Assembly: GCA_910576535.1 (NCBI GenBank)
Contig: CAJTKK010000009.1
Location: 62,001-126,000, forward strand
DNA from: an uncultured Lachnospiraceae bacterium
GTDB taxonomy: Bacteria; Bacillota; Clostridia; Lachnospirales; Lachnospiraceae
DNA: 64,000 nucleotides
Direction: 5' to 3'
Positions within the stretch are counted from its first letter, which is position 1. Every line of letters begins with the position of its first letter. Shown one piece after another: positions 1 to 8,592 of the stretch. The position numbers and the translations under genes are program-made. The notes below the pieces were generated by a model. That model was not told the DNA's origin, made no database searches, and saw only the letters and a list, made by a program, of their open reading frames with translations.

Positions 1-1331
1 TGGCGGTAGCGGTGAGAGAAGATGCGGCGGAAGCGGAAGAGAGGGATCTGACCTTTACCGGGTTAGTAGGGATGATGGATCCGGCCAGGCCGGAAGCGGC
101 GGAAGCGGTGAAGGCATTCAGGGGCGCGGGCGTGGATACTGTGATGATAACAGGCGATCATGTGGATACTGCCTATGCGATTGCAAGGGAATTAGGGATT
201 GCCAGGAGCAGGAAAGAATGTTTGAGCGGCAGCGAACTGGATAAAATGGGGGAGGGTGAGTTTGCCGGGAAAGTGGAGTACATACGGGTATACGCCAGGG
301 TTTCGCCGGAGCATAAAGTGAAAATCGTGAATGCCCTGAAGAAAAAGGGGAAAATAGTCGCCATGACAGGAGACGGCGTGAACGACGCCCCTTCCTTGAA
401 GGCGGCGGATATCGGCATTGCCATGGGAATGAACGGCACGGACGTGGCAAAAAACGCATCGGATATGATTCTTACGGATGATAATTTTGCAACAATCAAG
501 AAAGCGATCGAAGAGGGGAGGGGGATCTATGAAAATATCAGGAAGGCTATCCTGTTTCTGCTTTCCTCCAATTTTGGGGAAATTATTACCATGCTGGTGG
601 CTATTCTTGCCGGATTTCCTTCCCCGCTGAAAGCCAGCCACATTTTATGGATTAACCTGATTACGGATTCCTTCCCTGCATTAGCGCTGGGGGTGGATGA
701 AAATGACGGGGAAGAACTAATGAGGCAAAAACCAAGAAAGAGCGGGGAAAATCTCTTTGCCCATGGCGGGCTTGCCTGCACGCTTTGTTATGGGGCAGTA
801 ATTGCGGCAATCAGCATTACTGCGTTTCTGCAAGTACCCTATGGGGCTTTGGCAAGACAGGGGCTGCCAATCAGCCTGCATAATTTTGTCGCCATGCTGG
901 GCATCCCCGATTTGCTGAATAAAGCTCAGACCCACGCTTTTACGGTGCTTGGCATGAGCCAGCTTGTCCATGCAATCGGTATGAGGGATGTGAATAAATC
1001 CGTATTTAAAATGAATCATTTTTCCAACCGTTCCATGATCTTTGCGTGTGCGGCAGGGGTCAGTTTACAGGCTTTGGTAACGGAAGTGCCTTATTTTGTC
1101 GGGCTTTTTGGGACGGTGCAGCTATCCCTCCGGGAATGGGGCTGGCTGGCCGCCCTCTCTGCCATGCCTTTGGCCGTGCATGAACTTCTTTTATTCGGTG
1201 GAATTGCGGAACGGGGAAGCAAGGAAGAAAGAGCGGGCGGCAGTGAGAAAAAGAATAAGGAAGATGAAATATGGCAAAATCCTTCTTCCCATCTGCCGGA
1301 GATGATGAGCGCTTCTTCCAGAAGAGAATAA
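1..1331 (+). CDS. P-type Ca2+-transporting ATPase, C-terminal part (cut by window start)
   Basis: The reading frame is already open at base 3, so the start lies outside the window. About 440 residues remain. They hold the end of the phosphorylation/nucleotide domain, with the TGDHVDTAYAIA and MTGDGVNDAPSLKAADIGIAMG hinge motifs that coordinate Mg2+ in P-type ATPases. They are followed by the C-terminal membrane bundle, with WINLITDSFPALALG matching the M6 ion-binding helix of PMCA/SERCA-like pumps. In the family this protein exports Ca2+ (or Mn2+) at the cost of ATP at the cell membrane. The last 40 residues are charged and uncharacteristic. The convergent ytaF-like gene follows after 26 bases. 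The family is secure; the exact ion is inferred. Confidence 0.93.
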   Translation, partial: AVAVREDAAEAEERDLTFTGLVGMMDPARPEAAEAVKAFRGAGVDTVMITGDHVDTAYAIARELGIARSRKECLSGSELDKMGEGEFAGKVEYIRVYARVSPEHKVKIVNALKKKGKIVAMTGDGVNDAPSLKAADIGIAMGMNGTDVAKNASDMILTDDNFATIKKAIEEGRGIYENIRKAILFLLSSNFGEIITMLVAILAGFPSPLKASHILWINLITDSFPALALGVDENDGEELMRQKPRKSGENLFAHGGLACTLCYGAVIAAISITAFLQVPYGALARQGLPISLHNFVAMLGIPDLLNKAQTHAFTVLGMSQLVHAIGMRDVNKSVFKMNHFSNRSMIFACAAGVSLQALVTEVPYFVGLFGTVQLSLREWGWLAALSAMPLAVHELLLFGGIAERGSKEERAGGSEKKNKEDEIWQNPSSHLPEMMSASSRRE

Positions 1332-1357
1332 AGCATTGGATGATTGCCGGGGCTGCG

Positions 1358-1912
1358 TTATATTAATTTTGAAAAAGCTAAGAAGAGAAGCAGGAAGCCT
1401 CCGACGACGGCAAAATTAAATTCCAGCCTGGAGGCCAGAAGGCGTCCGAGGAAACAGCCGCCGCAGACTGCAGCCATGCCGATAAGGAAAGTGAGGATGG
1501 CTGTGAGCGGAAGGGAGAACTCCAGGGAAGCAGCCCCTATCCCTGCCGCTGCACTGTCTGCGGAGAGGGCGAAGCCAAGGGAAAGGGCTTCTGCAGGGGA
1601 TAAAACATCCACGTTGCTGCAGTTGACTTCTTTGATTTTCTTTTTTAAGGAGCTGTCAAAAATTTTTACCAGCGCTAATACAAATAAAATAGCAAAGGAT
1701 AAAAGGGATGTGACGGAAGGGGGGATATATGCTTGAAAAAGGTTTCCCAGGATGAGTGAGGAAACGAGCAGCAGATCCGAAAGGGCAGCCACAATTACGG
1801 CGGAAAGGAGCGGGATTTTTACTTTATCTGCACCATAGGCAAAGCCGGCGGTAAAAGCATCGGCGGAAAGGGCAATGATAAGCAGTATAAGTTTTGAAAC
1901 AGAAAAAAACAA
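1358..1912 (-). CDS. YtaF/MntP-like membrane protein
   Basis: A 184-residue, almost wholly hydrophobic protein with about six transmembrane helices arranged as two similar halves. Each half carries the small-residue/aspartate signature (ALSADAFTAGFAYG near residue 13, LGFALSADSAAAGIG near residue 112). This is the layout of the DUF204/MntP superfamily. The KVKIPLLSA stretch after the first motif resembles YtaF, a sporulation membrane protein of Bacillus and Clostridia, more than MntP Mn2+ exporters. The function of YtaF is not established. The gene is divergent from the ABC exporter and convergent with the calcium pump. MntP is the main alternative. Confidence 0.75.
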   Translation of the reverse strand: MFFSVSKLILLIIALSADAFTAGFAYGADKVKIPLLSAVIVAALSDLLLVSSLILGNLFQAYIPPSVTSLLSFAILFVLALVKIFDSSLKKKIKEVNCSNVDVLSPAEALSLGFALSADSAAAGIGAASLEFSLPLTAILTFLIGMAAVCGGCFLGRLLASRLEFNFAVVGGFLLLFLAFSKLI

Positions 1913-1935
1913 GTGAGTTCACCTGCCTATATTAT

Positions 1936-1965
1936 TTGCTTTATAGTATGTGGTTATGATATAAT
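1936..1965 (+). promoter_or_regulatory. Sigma-A promoter of the ABC exporter
   Basis: TTGCTT at 1936-1941, an 18-base spacer and TATAAT at 1960-1965, preceded by TG at 1957-1958 (extended -10). Transcription would begin near 1972. That rules out translation starts upstream of it and supports the exporter start around 2073-2085. Confidence 0.75.
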
Positions 1966-2072
1966 TGACTTCAAATTACATGAGAACGGCAGAGGGATTT
2001 TTCGTTTTTCCCTCCCGGGCTTGCGTCTGTGCTGCATCCGCCTGCCTGGGATACGAAAAAAGCAGCGCGGAA

Positions 2073-3845
2073 ATGCAGGGAATGATGGACCACAGACAAT
2101 ATAAGACAAAAGAATTGCTAAAAAGATTTATCCCATATTTTAAACCATACAAGAAAACGCTTTATTTTGACCTTTTTTGCGCGGCGCTGACTACGGTATG
2201 CGAGTTGGCGCTGCCGCTTATTATGCGCTATATTACGAATGAGGGACTGTACCGTCTGGCGGAGCTTTCGGTAAGGACGGTTGGAGGGTTAGGGCTGCTT
2301 TATCTGCTGCTGCGTATCGTTGATACGCTGGCAAGCTATTATATGGCGGATATGGGGCATGTCATGGGGGCAAAGATCGAGACGGATATGCGCAGGGACG
2401 CTTATTTCCGTCTTCAGCAGCTTTCCAATACTTACTATAATAATACGAAGGTAGGGCAGATCATGGGGCGGATTACCAATGATTTGTTTGATGTGACAGA
2501 ATTCGCTCATCACTGCCCGGAGGAGTTTTTTATTGCAGGGATCAAGATTTTGTTTGCTTTTGCCATCCTTGCAGGTATCAATCTTCCGTTGACGCTTTTC
2601 ATTTTTTTAACCGTTCCGGTTATGATTGCAGTGTGCATGACACTGAACTTTAAAATGAGGGGGGCTTTCAGGAAACAGAGGAATCATATCGGGGAACTGA
2701 ATGCCCGGATCGAAGACAGTCTGCTTGGGCAGAAGGTAGTAAAGGCTTTTACCAATGAGGAAGCGGAAAACAGGAAGTTTGAAAAGGACAACGGACAGTT
2801 TTTGGATATTAAAAAGGAAACTTACCGTTATATGGCGGCTTTTCAGGCGACTACTAAGATGTTTGACGGCATTATGTATTTGACGGTGCTGGTGGCTGGC
2901 GGGATTTTCATGGTGAAAGGGATGATTGTGCCGGGGGATCTGGTGGCGTATATGCTTTATGTGACAACGATGATTGCAACGATCCGGAGAATTATAGAAT
3001 TTGCGGAGCAGTTCCAGCGGGGGATGACAGGAATCGAACGTTTTCTGCAGATTATGGATGCGGATATTGAGATCTTTGATGAGCCTGATGCCGAGGAAAT
3101 GGTGGAGACGCAAGGGGACATTGTGTTTGAAAATGTCAGCTTTGAATACCCGGACGATCATAATATTGTCTTTACGGGGCTTAATCTTCATATACGGCAT
3201 GGGGAGAAAATAGCGGTGGTAGGGCCTTCCGGCGGAGGGAAGACGACTTTGTGCAACCTGATCCCCAGGTTTTATGACGTGACAGGGGGAAGGATATTGA
3301 TTGACGGGGAGGATATCCGGCATTTTACTTTGAAGAGCCTTCGAAAGAATGTGGGTATAGTTCAGCAGGACGTCTATCTTTTTTCCGGGACGATTTATGA
3401 AAATATTATGTATGGAAGGCAAGGGGCGTCAAGGGAAGAAGTGGAAGATGCGGCAAAACGTGCCGGAGCGCATGAATTTATTATGAATTTAAAGGATGGC
3501 TATGATACTTATGTAGGGGAACGGGGCGTGAAACTGTCCGGCGGGCAGAAACAGAGGATCAGCATTGCCCGGGTATTTTTGAAGAACCCTCCGATTATTA
3601 TTTTGGATGAAGCGACTTCGGCGCTGGATAACGAAAGCGAATTTGCCGTGGCGAAGTCTTTAGCCAGGCTCTCTGAGGGAAGGACGACATTGACGATAGC
3701 CCATAGGCTGTCGAGTATACGGAATTCCGATAGAATTCTCGTCCTGACGGAGAAAGGTATCGCGGAGGAGGGAAATCATGATAAACTGCTGGAAAAGAAA
3801 GGGATCTACTATCAGTTCTATACCATGGCTAATGAATTAAAGTAA
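2073..3845 (+). CDS. ABC exporter, fused permease and ATPase
   Basis: A half-transporter of about 590 residues. The N-terminal part has six transmembrane helices (ABC type-1 exporter fold). The C-terminal nucleotide-binding domain shows Walker A GPSGGGKTT, the Q-loop in VGIVQQDVYLF, the signature LSGGQKQR, Walker B IIILDEATSALD and the switch histidine in IAHRL. Such proteins work as homo- or heterodimers and export lipids, drugs or peptides; the substrate cannot be told. The frame is open further up, but the promoter at 1936-1965 excludes those starts. I chose ATG 2073; ATG 2082 or 2085 is equally possible because no start has a strong Shine-Dalgarno site. The gene appears to stand alone. 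Confidence 0.93.
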   Translation: MQGMMDHRQYKTKELLKRFIPYFKPYKKTLYFDLFCAALTTVCELALPLIMRYITNEGLYRLAELSVRTVGGLGLLYLLLRIVDTLASYYMADMGHVMGAKIETDMRRDAYFRLQQLSNTYYNNTKVGQIMGRITNDLFDVTEFAHHCPEEFFIAGIKILFAFAILAGINLPLTLFIFLTVPVMIAVCMTLNFKMRGAFRKQRNHIGELNARIEDSLLGQKVVKAFTNEEAENRKFEKDNGQFLDIKKETYRYMAAFQATTKMFDGIMYLTVLVAGGIFMVKGMIVPGDLVAYMLYVTTMIATIRRIIEFAEQFQRGMTGIERFLQIMDADIEIFDEPDAEEMVETQGDIVFENVSFEYPDDHNIVFTGLNLHIRHGEKIAVVGPSGGGKTTLCNLIPRFYDVTGGRILIDGEDIRHFTLKSLRKNVGIVQQDVYLFSGTIYENIMYGRQGASREEVEDAAKRAGAHEFIMNLKDGYDTYVGERGVKLSGGQKQRISIARVFLKNPPIIILDEATSALDNESEFAVAKSLARLSEGRTTLTIAHRLSSIRNSDRILVLTEKGIAEEGNHDKLLEKKGIYYQFYTMANELK

Positions 3846-3907
3846 CGGAAAGTAGACGTTTTTTGGAAAAAACGAAGTGTAAAGCATCGCGTAAAGACCT
3901 TTCTTTC

Positions 3908-3936
3908 TTGCTAATAAGAGTCGATTTTTGTATAAT
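3908..3936 (+). promoter_or_regulatory. Promoter of the SDR-like/beta-CASP/thyA/folA operon
   Basis: TTGCTA at 3908-3913, a 17-base spacer and TATAAT at 3931-3936 with TG just before the -10. It lies 58 bases upstream of the first ATG. No promoter of similar quality was seen in the short gaps between the following genes, so 3994-7456 may be one transcript. Confidence 0.7.
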
Positions 3937-3993
3937 GAAAAAGCAAGCACGGCGCACTGAAAACAAGAATGATTCAAAGCGAGGAGAAAAACA

Positions 3994-4460
3994 ATGTGGA
4001 GGAGAAAAATTTGCGTAATTGTTGGTGGCGCAAAAGGCAGAGGAAGCAGTCTTGTTGAAGAGTATGCAGGACGCAAGTATCATATCGCCTTTATGGATAT
4101 CGACAAAGACCGCGGGAGGATGCTCAAAGAAAAAGTGGAAAGAGAATATGGGAGAAAAGTTTTCTTTTTTCACGGGGATGCGGACAGCGAGGAAGATTTG
4201 GAACTATTTGCGGGGGCGGTTATTGGCCAGTACCGGAAGGTGGACTGCCTCTATTACCGGAAGGATATTGCGGAAAATGCAAAAGAAATTGAAGAGCTGT
4301 TAAGAGATTGCTTAAAGAATGAGGGAAACGTAGAGAGTTTTTGCTGATTTTTGCCAAAACGCCGGGAATTTGGATGTATGAGGGGATTGTGGCTGTAGCT
4401 TTGCAACAGGCAGGGCTACATAGAGTTGCCTGTAGATCAGGCGGAAAGGCGTTCATATGA
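3994..4460 (+). pseudogene. SDR-like Rossmann protein, broken by a -1 frameshift
   Basis: Frame 1 reads 117 residues from ATG 3994. The start is nucleotide-binding (ICVIVGGAKGRGSSL, like the glycine-rich loop of short-chain dehydrogenases), with an acidic residue after strand 2 (FMDID) and a GDADSEED segment like the SDR D-V motif. It stops at TGA 4345-4347. The next frame continues without a break from about 4332 through LIFAKTPGIWMYEG and ends at TGA 4458-4460, overlapping the ATG of the next gene as ATGA. That overlap suggests the ancestral gene spanned 3994-4460 (about 154 residues) and lost one T in the run at 4338-4342. Even repaired, it lacks the SDR NNAG and YxxxK motifs, so it would not be a normal dehydrogenase. 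A sequencing error is possible. Confidence 0.6.
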
Positions 4461-6052
4461 AATTAACTTTTATTGGGGCTGCCCATGAGGTGACAGGAAG
4501 CTGTCATTGTCTGGAAGCAGGGGGGAAGCATATTCTGGTGGACTGCGGTATGGAGCAGGGAAGCCAAAGCTATGAAAAAGCAAATCTGCCGGTAGAAGAA
4601 GCGATGGTGGATTATGTCCTTTTGACTCATGCCCATGTAGACCATTCAGGGATGCTGCCGGCTTTATACGCAAAAGGCTTCCGGGGGCAGATATTGACCA
4701 CAATCGCCACAGCGGATTTATGCAGCATCATGCTGCGTGACTGTGCGCATATCCAGATGCAGGAGGCGGAATGGAAAAACCGGAAAGCAAAACGCCATTC
4801 GGGGATGGAACCCCATGAACCCATATATACGATGGAAGATGCGGATGGGGTAATCAAAAGGATTGTCCCATGTAAATATAATCAGGTGATTGATTTATGT
4901 GAAGGGGTGAAGATACGTTTTACAGACGTAGGGCATCTGCTGGGTTCGGCCAGCATTGAGGTGTGGATGTCTGAGGGCGGGGAAGAAAAGAAAATCGTAT
5001 TTTCCGGTGATTTGGGGAATATTGACCAGCCGCTGATCAAAGACCCTATTTTAACGGAGGAAGCGGACTATGTGGTAATAGAATCCACGTACGGAGACCG
5101 GATACATTCTGCCGGACGGCCGGATTATGTAGGGGATTTGGCAAAAATACTGCAGGAGACATTTAGAGCGGGGGGGAATGTGGTAATTCCTTCCTTTGCA
5201 GTGGGAAGGACGCAGGAAATGCTGTATTTCCTGCGCCAGATAAAGGAAGAGCGAAGAATAAAAGATTTCCCTGATTTTCCTGTTTATGTGGATAGCCCTC
5301 TGGCGGTGGAAGCAACGGAAATTTTTCAAAGAAATGTAACGGAATGTTTCGATGAAGAAGCTATGGATTTGATACATCGGGGAATCAACCCCATCCGTTT
5401 TCCGGGGCTTCATCTGACGATTACCAGCGAGGAGTCAAAGGCAATTAACTTTGACCATGCGCCTAAGGTTATCATTTCCGCGTCCGGCATGTGCGAGGCG
5501 GGGAGGATCAGGCATCATTTAAAGCATAATTTGTGGAGGCCGGAGTGTACGGTCTTGTTTGTAGGATATCAGGCTAACGGTACGCTGGGAAGAGTGTTGC
5601 TGGAAGGCGTAAAAGAGGTAAAGCTTTTTGGCGAAAAAATAGAGGTGCGCGCGGATATCAGGGCGCTGGCGGGGATCAGCGGACATGCGGATAAGGATGG
5701 GCTGATTCACTGGGTGAAAGGCTTTAAGAAAAAGCCGGAAAAGGTATTTGTGGTGCATGGGGAAGGCAGCGTATGCGAGTCGTTTGCCGGCTGCCTGGAA
5801 AAAGAGCATGGAATCAGCGCTTATGCCCCATATAGCGGCACATGCTTTGATCTTGCCGCCGGAAAAGCAGAATATATTGCGGCTCCAAAACCGGTACAGA
5901 AGAGGCGCGCTGTTCCGGATGTATTTAACCGTCTTGTTGCAGCAGGACAGCGTCTGTTGGCGGTGATCCGTAAAAATGAAGGAAGCGCCAATAAGGATTT
6001 AGCGAAGTTTGCAGACCAGGTGAATTCCCTTTGCGATAAGTGGGACAGATAA
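4457..6052 (+). CDS. Beta-CASP metallo-beta-lactamase fold nuclease
   Basis: A 531-residue protein with the metallo-beta-lactamase motif LTHAHVDHSG (residues ~56-65), the downstream metal ligand in FTDVGHLLGSA, the FSGDLG motif, and the beta-CASP insert ending in SGHADKDGL. This layout belongs to RNA-processing nucleases of the CPSF-73/Ysh1 type, common in Firmicutes beside RNase J. The last ~60 residues form a basic/helical tail. Its role would be endo- or exonucleolytic RNA cleavage in the cytoplasm; the target is unknown. ATG 4457 overlaps the upstream stop by four bases, which implies translational coupling. thyA follows after 25 bases. Confidence 0.9.
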   Translation: MKLTFIGAAHEVTGSCHCLEAGGKHILVDCGMEQGSQSYEKANLPVEEAMVDYVLLTHAHVDHSGMLPALYAKGFRGQILTTIATADLCSIMLRDCAHIQMQEAEWKNRKAKRHSGMEPHEPIYTMEDADGVIKRIVPCKYNQVIDLCEGVKIRFTDVGHLLGSASIEVWMSEGGEEKKIVFSGDLGNIDQPLIKDPILTEEADYVVIESTYGDRIHSAGRPDYVGDLAKILQETFRAGGNVVIPSFAVGRTQEMLYFLRQIKEERRIKDFPDFPVYVDSPLAVEATEIFQRNVTECFDEEAMDLIHRGINPIRFPGLHLTITSEESKAINFDHAPKVIISASGMCEAGRIRHHLKHNLWRPECTVLFVGYQANGTLGRVLLEGVKEVKLFGEKIEVRADIRALAGISGHADKDGLIHWVKGFKKKPEKVFVVHGEGSVCESFAGCLEKEHGISAYAPYSGTCFDLAAGKAEYIAAPKPVQKRRAVPDVFNRLVAAGQRLLAVIRKNEGSANKDLAKFADQVNSLCDKWDR

Positions 6053-6077
6053 CGGTTTGGCAAAGAAGGGAGAATGA

Positions 6078-6923
6078 ATGAGCCTGGCGGACAAAATATT
6101 TATTGATATGTGTAAAGATATACTGGAGAACGGAACGAGTACGGAGGGGGAGAAAGTGCGGCCTCATTGGGAGGACGGGACACCGGCTTATACGGTTAAA
6201 AAATTCGGTGTGGTAAACCGTTATGACTTGTCAAAAGAATTTCCGCTGCTGACATTGCGTAAGACGGCGTTGAAAAGCGCAACGGACGAAATGCTTTGGA
6301 TTTGGCAGAAAAAGTCTAATAATATCAAGGACTTACATAGTCATATCTGGGATGAATGGGCGGATGAAGACGGAAGCATCGGCAAGGCATATGGCTATCA
6401 AATGGGAGTGAAACACCAGTATAAGGAAGGCATGATGGATCAGGTGGACAGGGTAATTTATGATCTGAAACATAACCCGTTCAGCCGCCGCATTATGACG
6501 AACTTGTATGTGCATCAGGATTTGCATGAAATGAATCTGTGTCCGTGCGCTTATAGTATGACATTTAACGTGACGCAGGAAAAAGGGCGCGGGGGTCTGG
6601 TTTTAAATGCAGTGCTGAACCAGCGTTCCCAGGATGTGCTGACGGCTAATAACTGGAATGTAGTGCAATATGCGGTGTTAATGCACATGCTGGCGCAAGT
6701 GTGCGGCATGAAAGCAGGGGAGCTGGTGCATGTGATTGCGGATGCCCATATTTATGACAGGCATATCCCGGTCATCGAAGAGCTAATTGGGCGTGAGCCG
6801 AAGGAAGCCCCGGTTTTTAAACTCAATCCTGATATTCATGATTTTTATCAGTTTACGCGTAACGATGTAATGGCGGAAAATTATCTGGCGGGTCCCCAGG
6901 TAGAGATTCCCATTGCGATTTAG
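6078..6923 (+). CDS. thyA: Thymidylate synthase
   Basis: A 281-residue enzyme converting dUMP and methylene-tetrahydrofolate to dTMP and dihydrofolate. Visible landmarks are FSRRIMTNLY (phosphate-binding arginines), the catalytic cysteine at about 157 in NLCPCAYS (LPPCH in Escherichia coli), LNQRSQDVLTANNWN (dUMP binding) and HIYDRHIPVIEE near the C terminus. Length is typical for ThyA; this is not the flavin-dependent ThyX. folA begins 20 bases downstream, which fits the need to recycle the dihydrofolate made here. Confidence 0.97.
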   Translation: MSLADKIFIDMCKDILENGTSTEGEKVRPHWEDGTPAYTVKKFGVVNRYDLSKEFPLLTLRKTALKSATDEMLWIWQKKSNNIKDLHSHIWDEWADEDGSIGKAYGYQMGVKHQYKEGMMDQVDRVIYDLKHNPFSRRIMTNLYVHQDLHEMNLCPCAYSMTFNVTQEKGRGGLVLNAVLNQRSQDVLTANNWNVVQYAVLMHMLAQVCGMKAGELVHVIADAHIYDRHIPVIEELIGREPKEAPVFKLNPDIHDFYQFTRNDVMAENYLAGPQVEIPIAI

Positions 6924-6943
6924 ATAAAGGAAGGAAGTATCTG

Positions 6944-7456
6944 ATGAACTTAATTGTTGCAGTAGATAATCATTGGGCAATCGGCAATAAAGGGAATCTG
7001 CTTGTAAGGATACCGAATGACCATAAATTTTTCCGGGAGGAGACAACAGGGAAAACAGTCGTGCTTGGACGGAAGACCCTGGAGACATTTCCGCAGGGAA
7101 TGCCTTTGAAAAACAGGACAAATATTATCTTGTCTTCCGACCCGGATTATAGAGTGAAGGATGCCATCATAGTGCATAGCATAGAGGAACTGTTAAGAGA
7201 ATTGGAAAAGTATGAGAGCGGGGACGTTTATATTATCGGAGGGGAAAGCGTGTACAGGCAGATGCTGCCTTACTGTGATGTGGCGCATGTGACCAAAATT
7301 GACCACAGGTATGAGGCGGACAGCTATTTTCCTAACCTGGATCGGATGGACGAATGGGAGATTACAGCGGACAGCGAGGAACAGACATATTTTGATATTG
7401 CCTATCAATTTGTGAAGTATGAAAGGACGGGGAGGCGGGTTCCTGATCCAAGATAA
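6944..7456 (+). CDS. folA: Dihydrofolate reductase
   Basis: A 170-residue protein with the family start MNLIVAVDNHWAIGNKGNLL, the VVLGRKTLETFP motif (NADPH binding), and the IIGGESVYRQMLPYCD glycine-rich segment. It reduces dihydrofolate to tetrahydrofolate with NADPH, completing the cycle begun by ThyA. An acidic residue expected at the substrate site is in the segment NDHKFFREET. Shine-Dalgarno AAGGAAG lies just before ATG 6944. A strong terminator follows at 7477. Confidence 0.96.
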   Translation: MNLIVAVDNHWAIGNKGNLLVRIPNDHKFFREETTGKTVVLGRKTLETFPQGMPLKNRTNIILSSDPDYRVKDAIIVHSIEELLRELEKYESGDVYIIGGESVYRQMLPYCDVAHVTKIDHRYEADSYFPNLDRMDEWEITADSEEQTYFDIAYQFVKYERTGRRVPDPR

Positions 7457-7476
7457 GATAGGACGCAAGAAGATCT

Positions 7477-7504
7477 GCCGGGCAGTGCGCTGCCCGGCTG
7501 TTTT
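7477..7504. terminator. Bidirectional terminator between folA and the glycosylase gene
   Basis: A perfect 9-bp stem GCCGGGCAG / CTGCCCGGC (7477-7485 and 7490-7498) with loop TGCG and a T-rich 3' side (TGTTTTATA). It sits between two convergent genes and is likely to end both transcripts. Confidence 0.8.
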
Positions 7505-8315
7505 ATACTTCCTCTTTGTGGCGCTGTATGTAGTAGAATGCGTACTGCTGCATAATCCCGGCGTTATTTTGGTACATTGGAAAAGGGTTATGGCCTGCGT
7601 ATTTTTCTTCAATGATTTTATGGATCCATGTGTCAACGGGTGCGCTGGACATTCTGCCATAAGCAAACAGCATCACACAGCTTGCCACTTTATCGCCGAC
7701 GCCGTGAATTGTCTTCAGCATGGACAAAAGGGATGTGTCGTCAAGGGAATCCCAGCTTTTTAGCAGCATATGGTTGCCGCCAACCGTGGAGGCGGCATGC
7801 TTTATGTATGGAATGCGGTAACCAAGCCCGCAATCCGCTAAAGAAGAGTCTGTAGCTTTGGAAAGGATAGAGGCTGATGGAAAAGCATGGATATCTTCGT
7901 ATTCTGTATGAATCACTTCACCATACGATCCGGCAAGGGCTTCTACCGCTTTTTTGATGGCAGGAATGCTTTTTCTCTGGGAAATGATGAAAGAGGCCAG
8001 TGTTTCCCATGCATCTTGGCGGAGGATACGGATGCCTTTTCCAAAGTCTGCGGCTTTTTCCATAAAGCCGTCAGGGGCAATGCTGTCCCGGGCATATTTG
8101 TAATTCCTCTTTAAATCAAAATAGGGGATCCAGGTTTCTTCCCATTCTTTTGGCGTACAACTGACGCTGTACTGGGCGGATGATTCCGGCTTTATATAAA
8201 TGACATTTTTTCCGGTAATAAACCGGTATGCGCCATGGATCTGCCGGCAGCGGAAACATTGTCCGCTGTCAGCTATTTTCTGTAAATCAAAATCATCAAG
8301 CATAGTTATAATCAT
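7503..8315 (-). CDS. Ogg-type 8-oxoguanine DNA glycosylase (HhH-GPD family)
   Basis: A 270-residue base-excision repair enzyme. The C-terminal half has the helix-hairpin-helix TIHGVGDKVASCVML, whose lysine is the Schiff-base nucleophile, and the catalytic aspartate in PVDTWIHK. The N-terminal GQCFRCRQ segment matches the GQ(C/S)FRW element of the Ogg1 N-terminal domain. This assigns it to the OGG1/AlkA-like branch rather than Nth or MutY, and no C-terminal iron-sulfur cysteines are seen. ATG 8315 has Shine-Dalgarno GAGG nine bases upstream; ATG 8303 is an alternative. It removes oxidised guanine from DNA. Confidence 0.88.
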   Translation of the reverse strand: MIITMLDDFDLQKIADSGQCFRCRQIHGAYRFITGKNVIYIKPESSAQYSVSCTPKEWEETWIPYFDLKRNYKYARDSIAPDGFMEKAADFGKGIRILRQDAWETLASFIISQRKSIPAIKKAVEALAGSYGEVIHTEYEDIHAFPSASILSKATDSSLADCGLGYRIPYIKHAASTVGGNHMLLKSWDSLDDTSLLSMLKTIHGVGDKVASCVMLFAYGRMSSAPVDTWIHKIIEEKYAGHNPFPMYQNNAGIMQQYAFYYIQRHKEEV

Positions 8316-8420
8316 GATTTTTCCTCTTCTGAATTAGACTGCAGCCGCTCGGGCGATTGGCTGCGGAAGCTAAGCTTGCCTTAATATATCATATCTTATA
8401 AGAAAAAGAAAGATGCATGG

Positions 8421-8489
8421 CGCGTGTGGGAGCAAAGCTGCGTGGCCAGGGGTTTTAAAGACGGGAGTGCGTGAAACGTAGTTTTGTCC
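8421..8489 (+). ncRNA. Conserved structured intergenic motif, copy 1
   Basis: This stretch and 37827-37896 share the blocks AAAGCTGCGT and GGAGTNCGTGAAACGT and a TTTTGTCC-like 3' end, in the same order and nearly the same spacing (62 and 64 bases from GGGA to the end). The 5' GGGANCAAA can pair with the 3' TTTGTCC, and ACGTGAAACGT folds as a small hairpin in the second copy. It sits directly before the ilvE promoter, upstream of a start codon but probably outside that transcript. It could be an RNA, a DNA-binding site or a short repeat. Strand is assumed. Confidence 0.4.
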
Positions 8490-8518
8490 TTGACTTTTAC
8501 TGTAAAAAGTATAATAAT
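8490..8518 (+). promoter_or_regulatory. Probable ilvE promoter
   Basis: TTGACT at 8490-8495 followed by an AT-rich run (TATAATAATAT, 8510-8520) that offers a -10 at several spacings: AATAAT at 17 bases, TATAAT at only 14. The leader to ATG 8593 is about 65 bases. Confidence 0.6.
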
Positions 8519-8592
8519 ATGTAAGAAAATGTTGCGTTTATGAATATATAAAAAGTTATGTATTTCCTATACTTCAGAAAGGATGACGTCAT

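Noticed and set aside
1344..1736. Plus-strand open frame opposite the YtaF-like gene
   Set aside because: It is the antisense of a clear six-helix membrane protein and its Arg/Ala-rich product has no protein-like features.
2607..3422. 271-codon minus-strand frame inside the ABC exporter
   Set aside because: Shadow of the exporter; the product is His/Pro-rich and lacks domains or a ribosome site.
3858..3875. CGTTTTTT-GG-AAAAAACG palindrome as terminator of the ABC exporter
   Set aside because: The stem is almost all A-T and the loop only two bases, so it is unlikely to terminate transcription.
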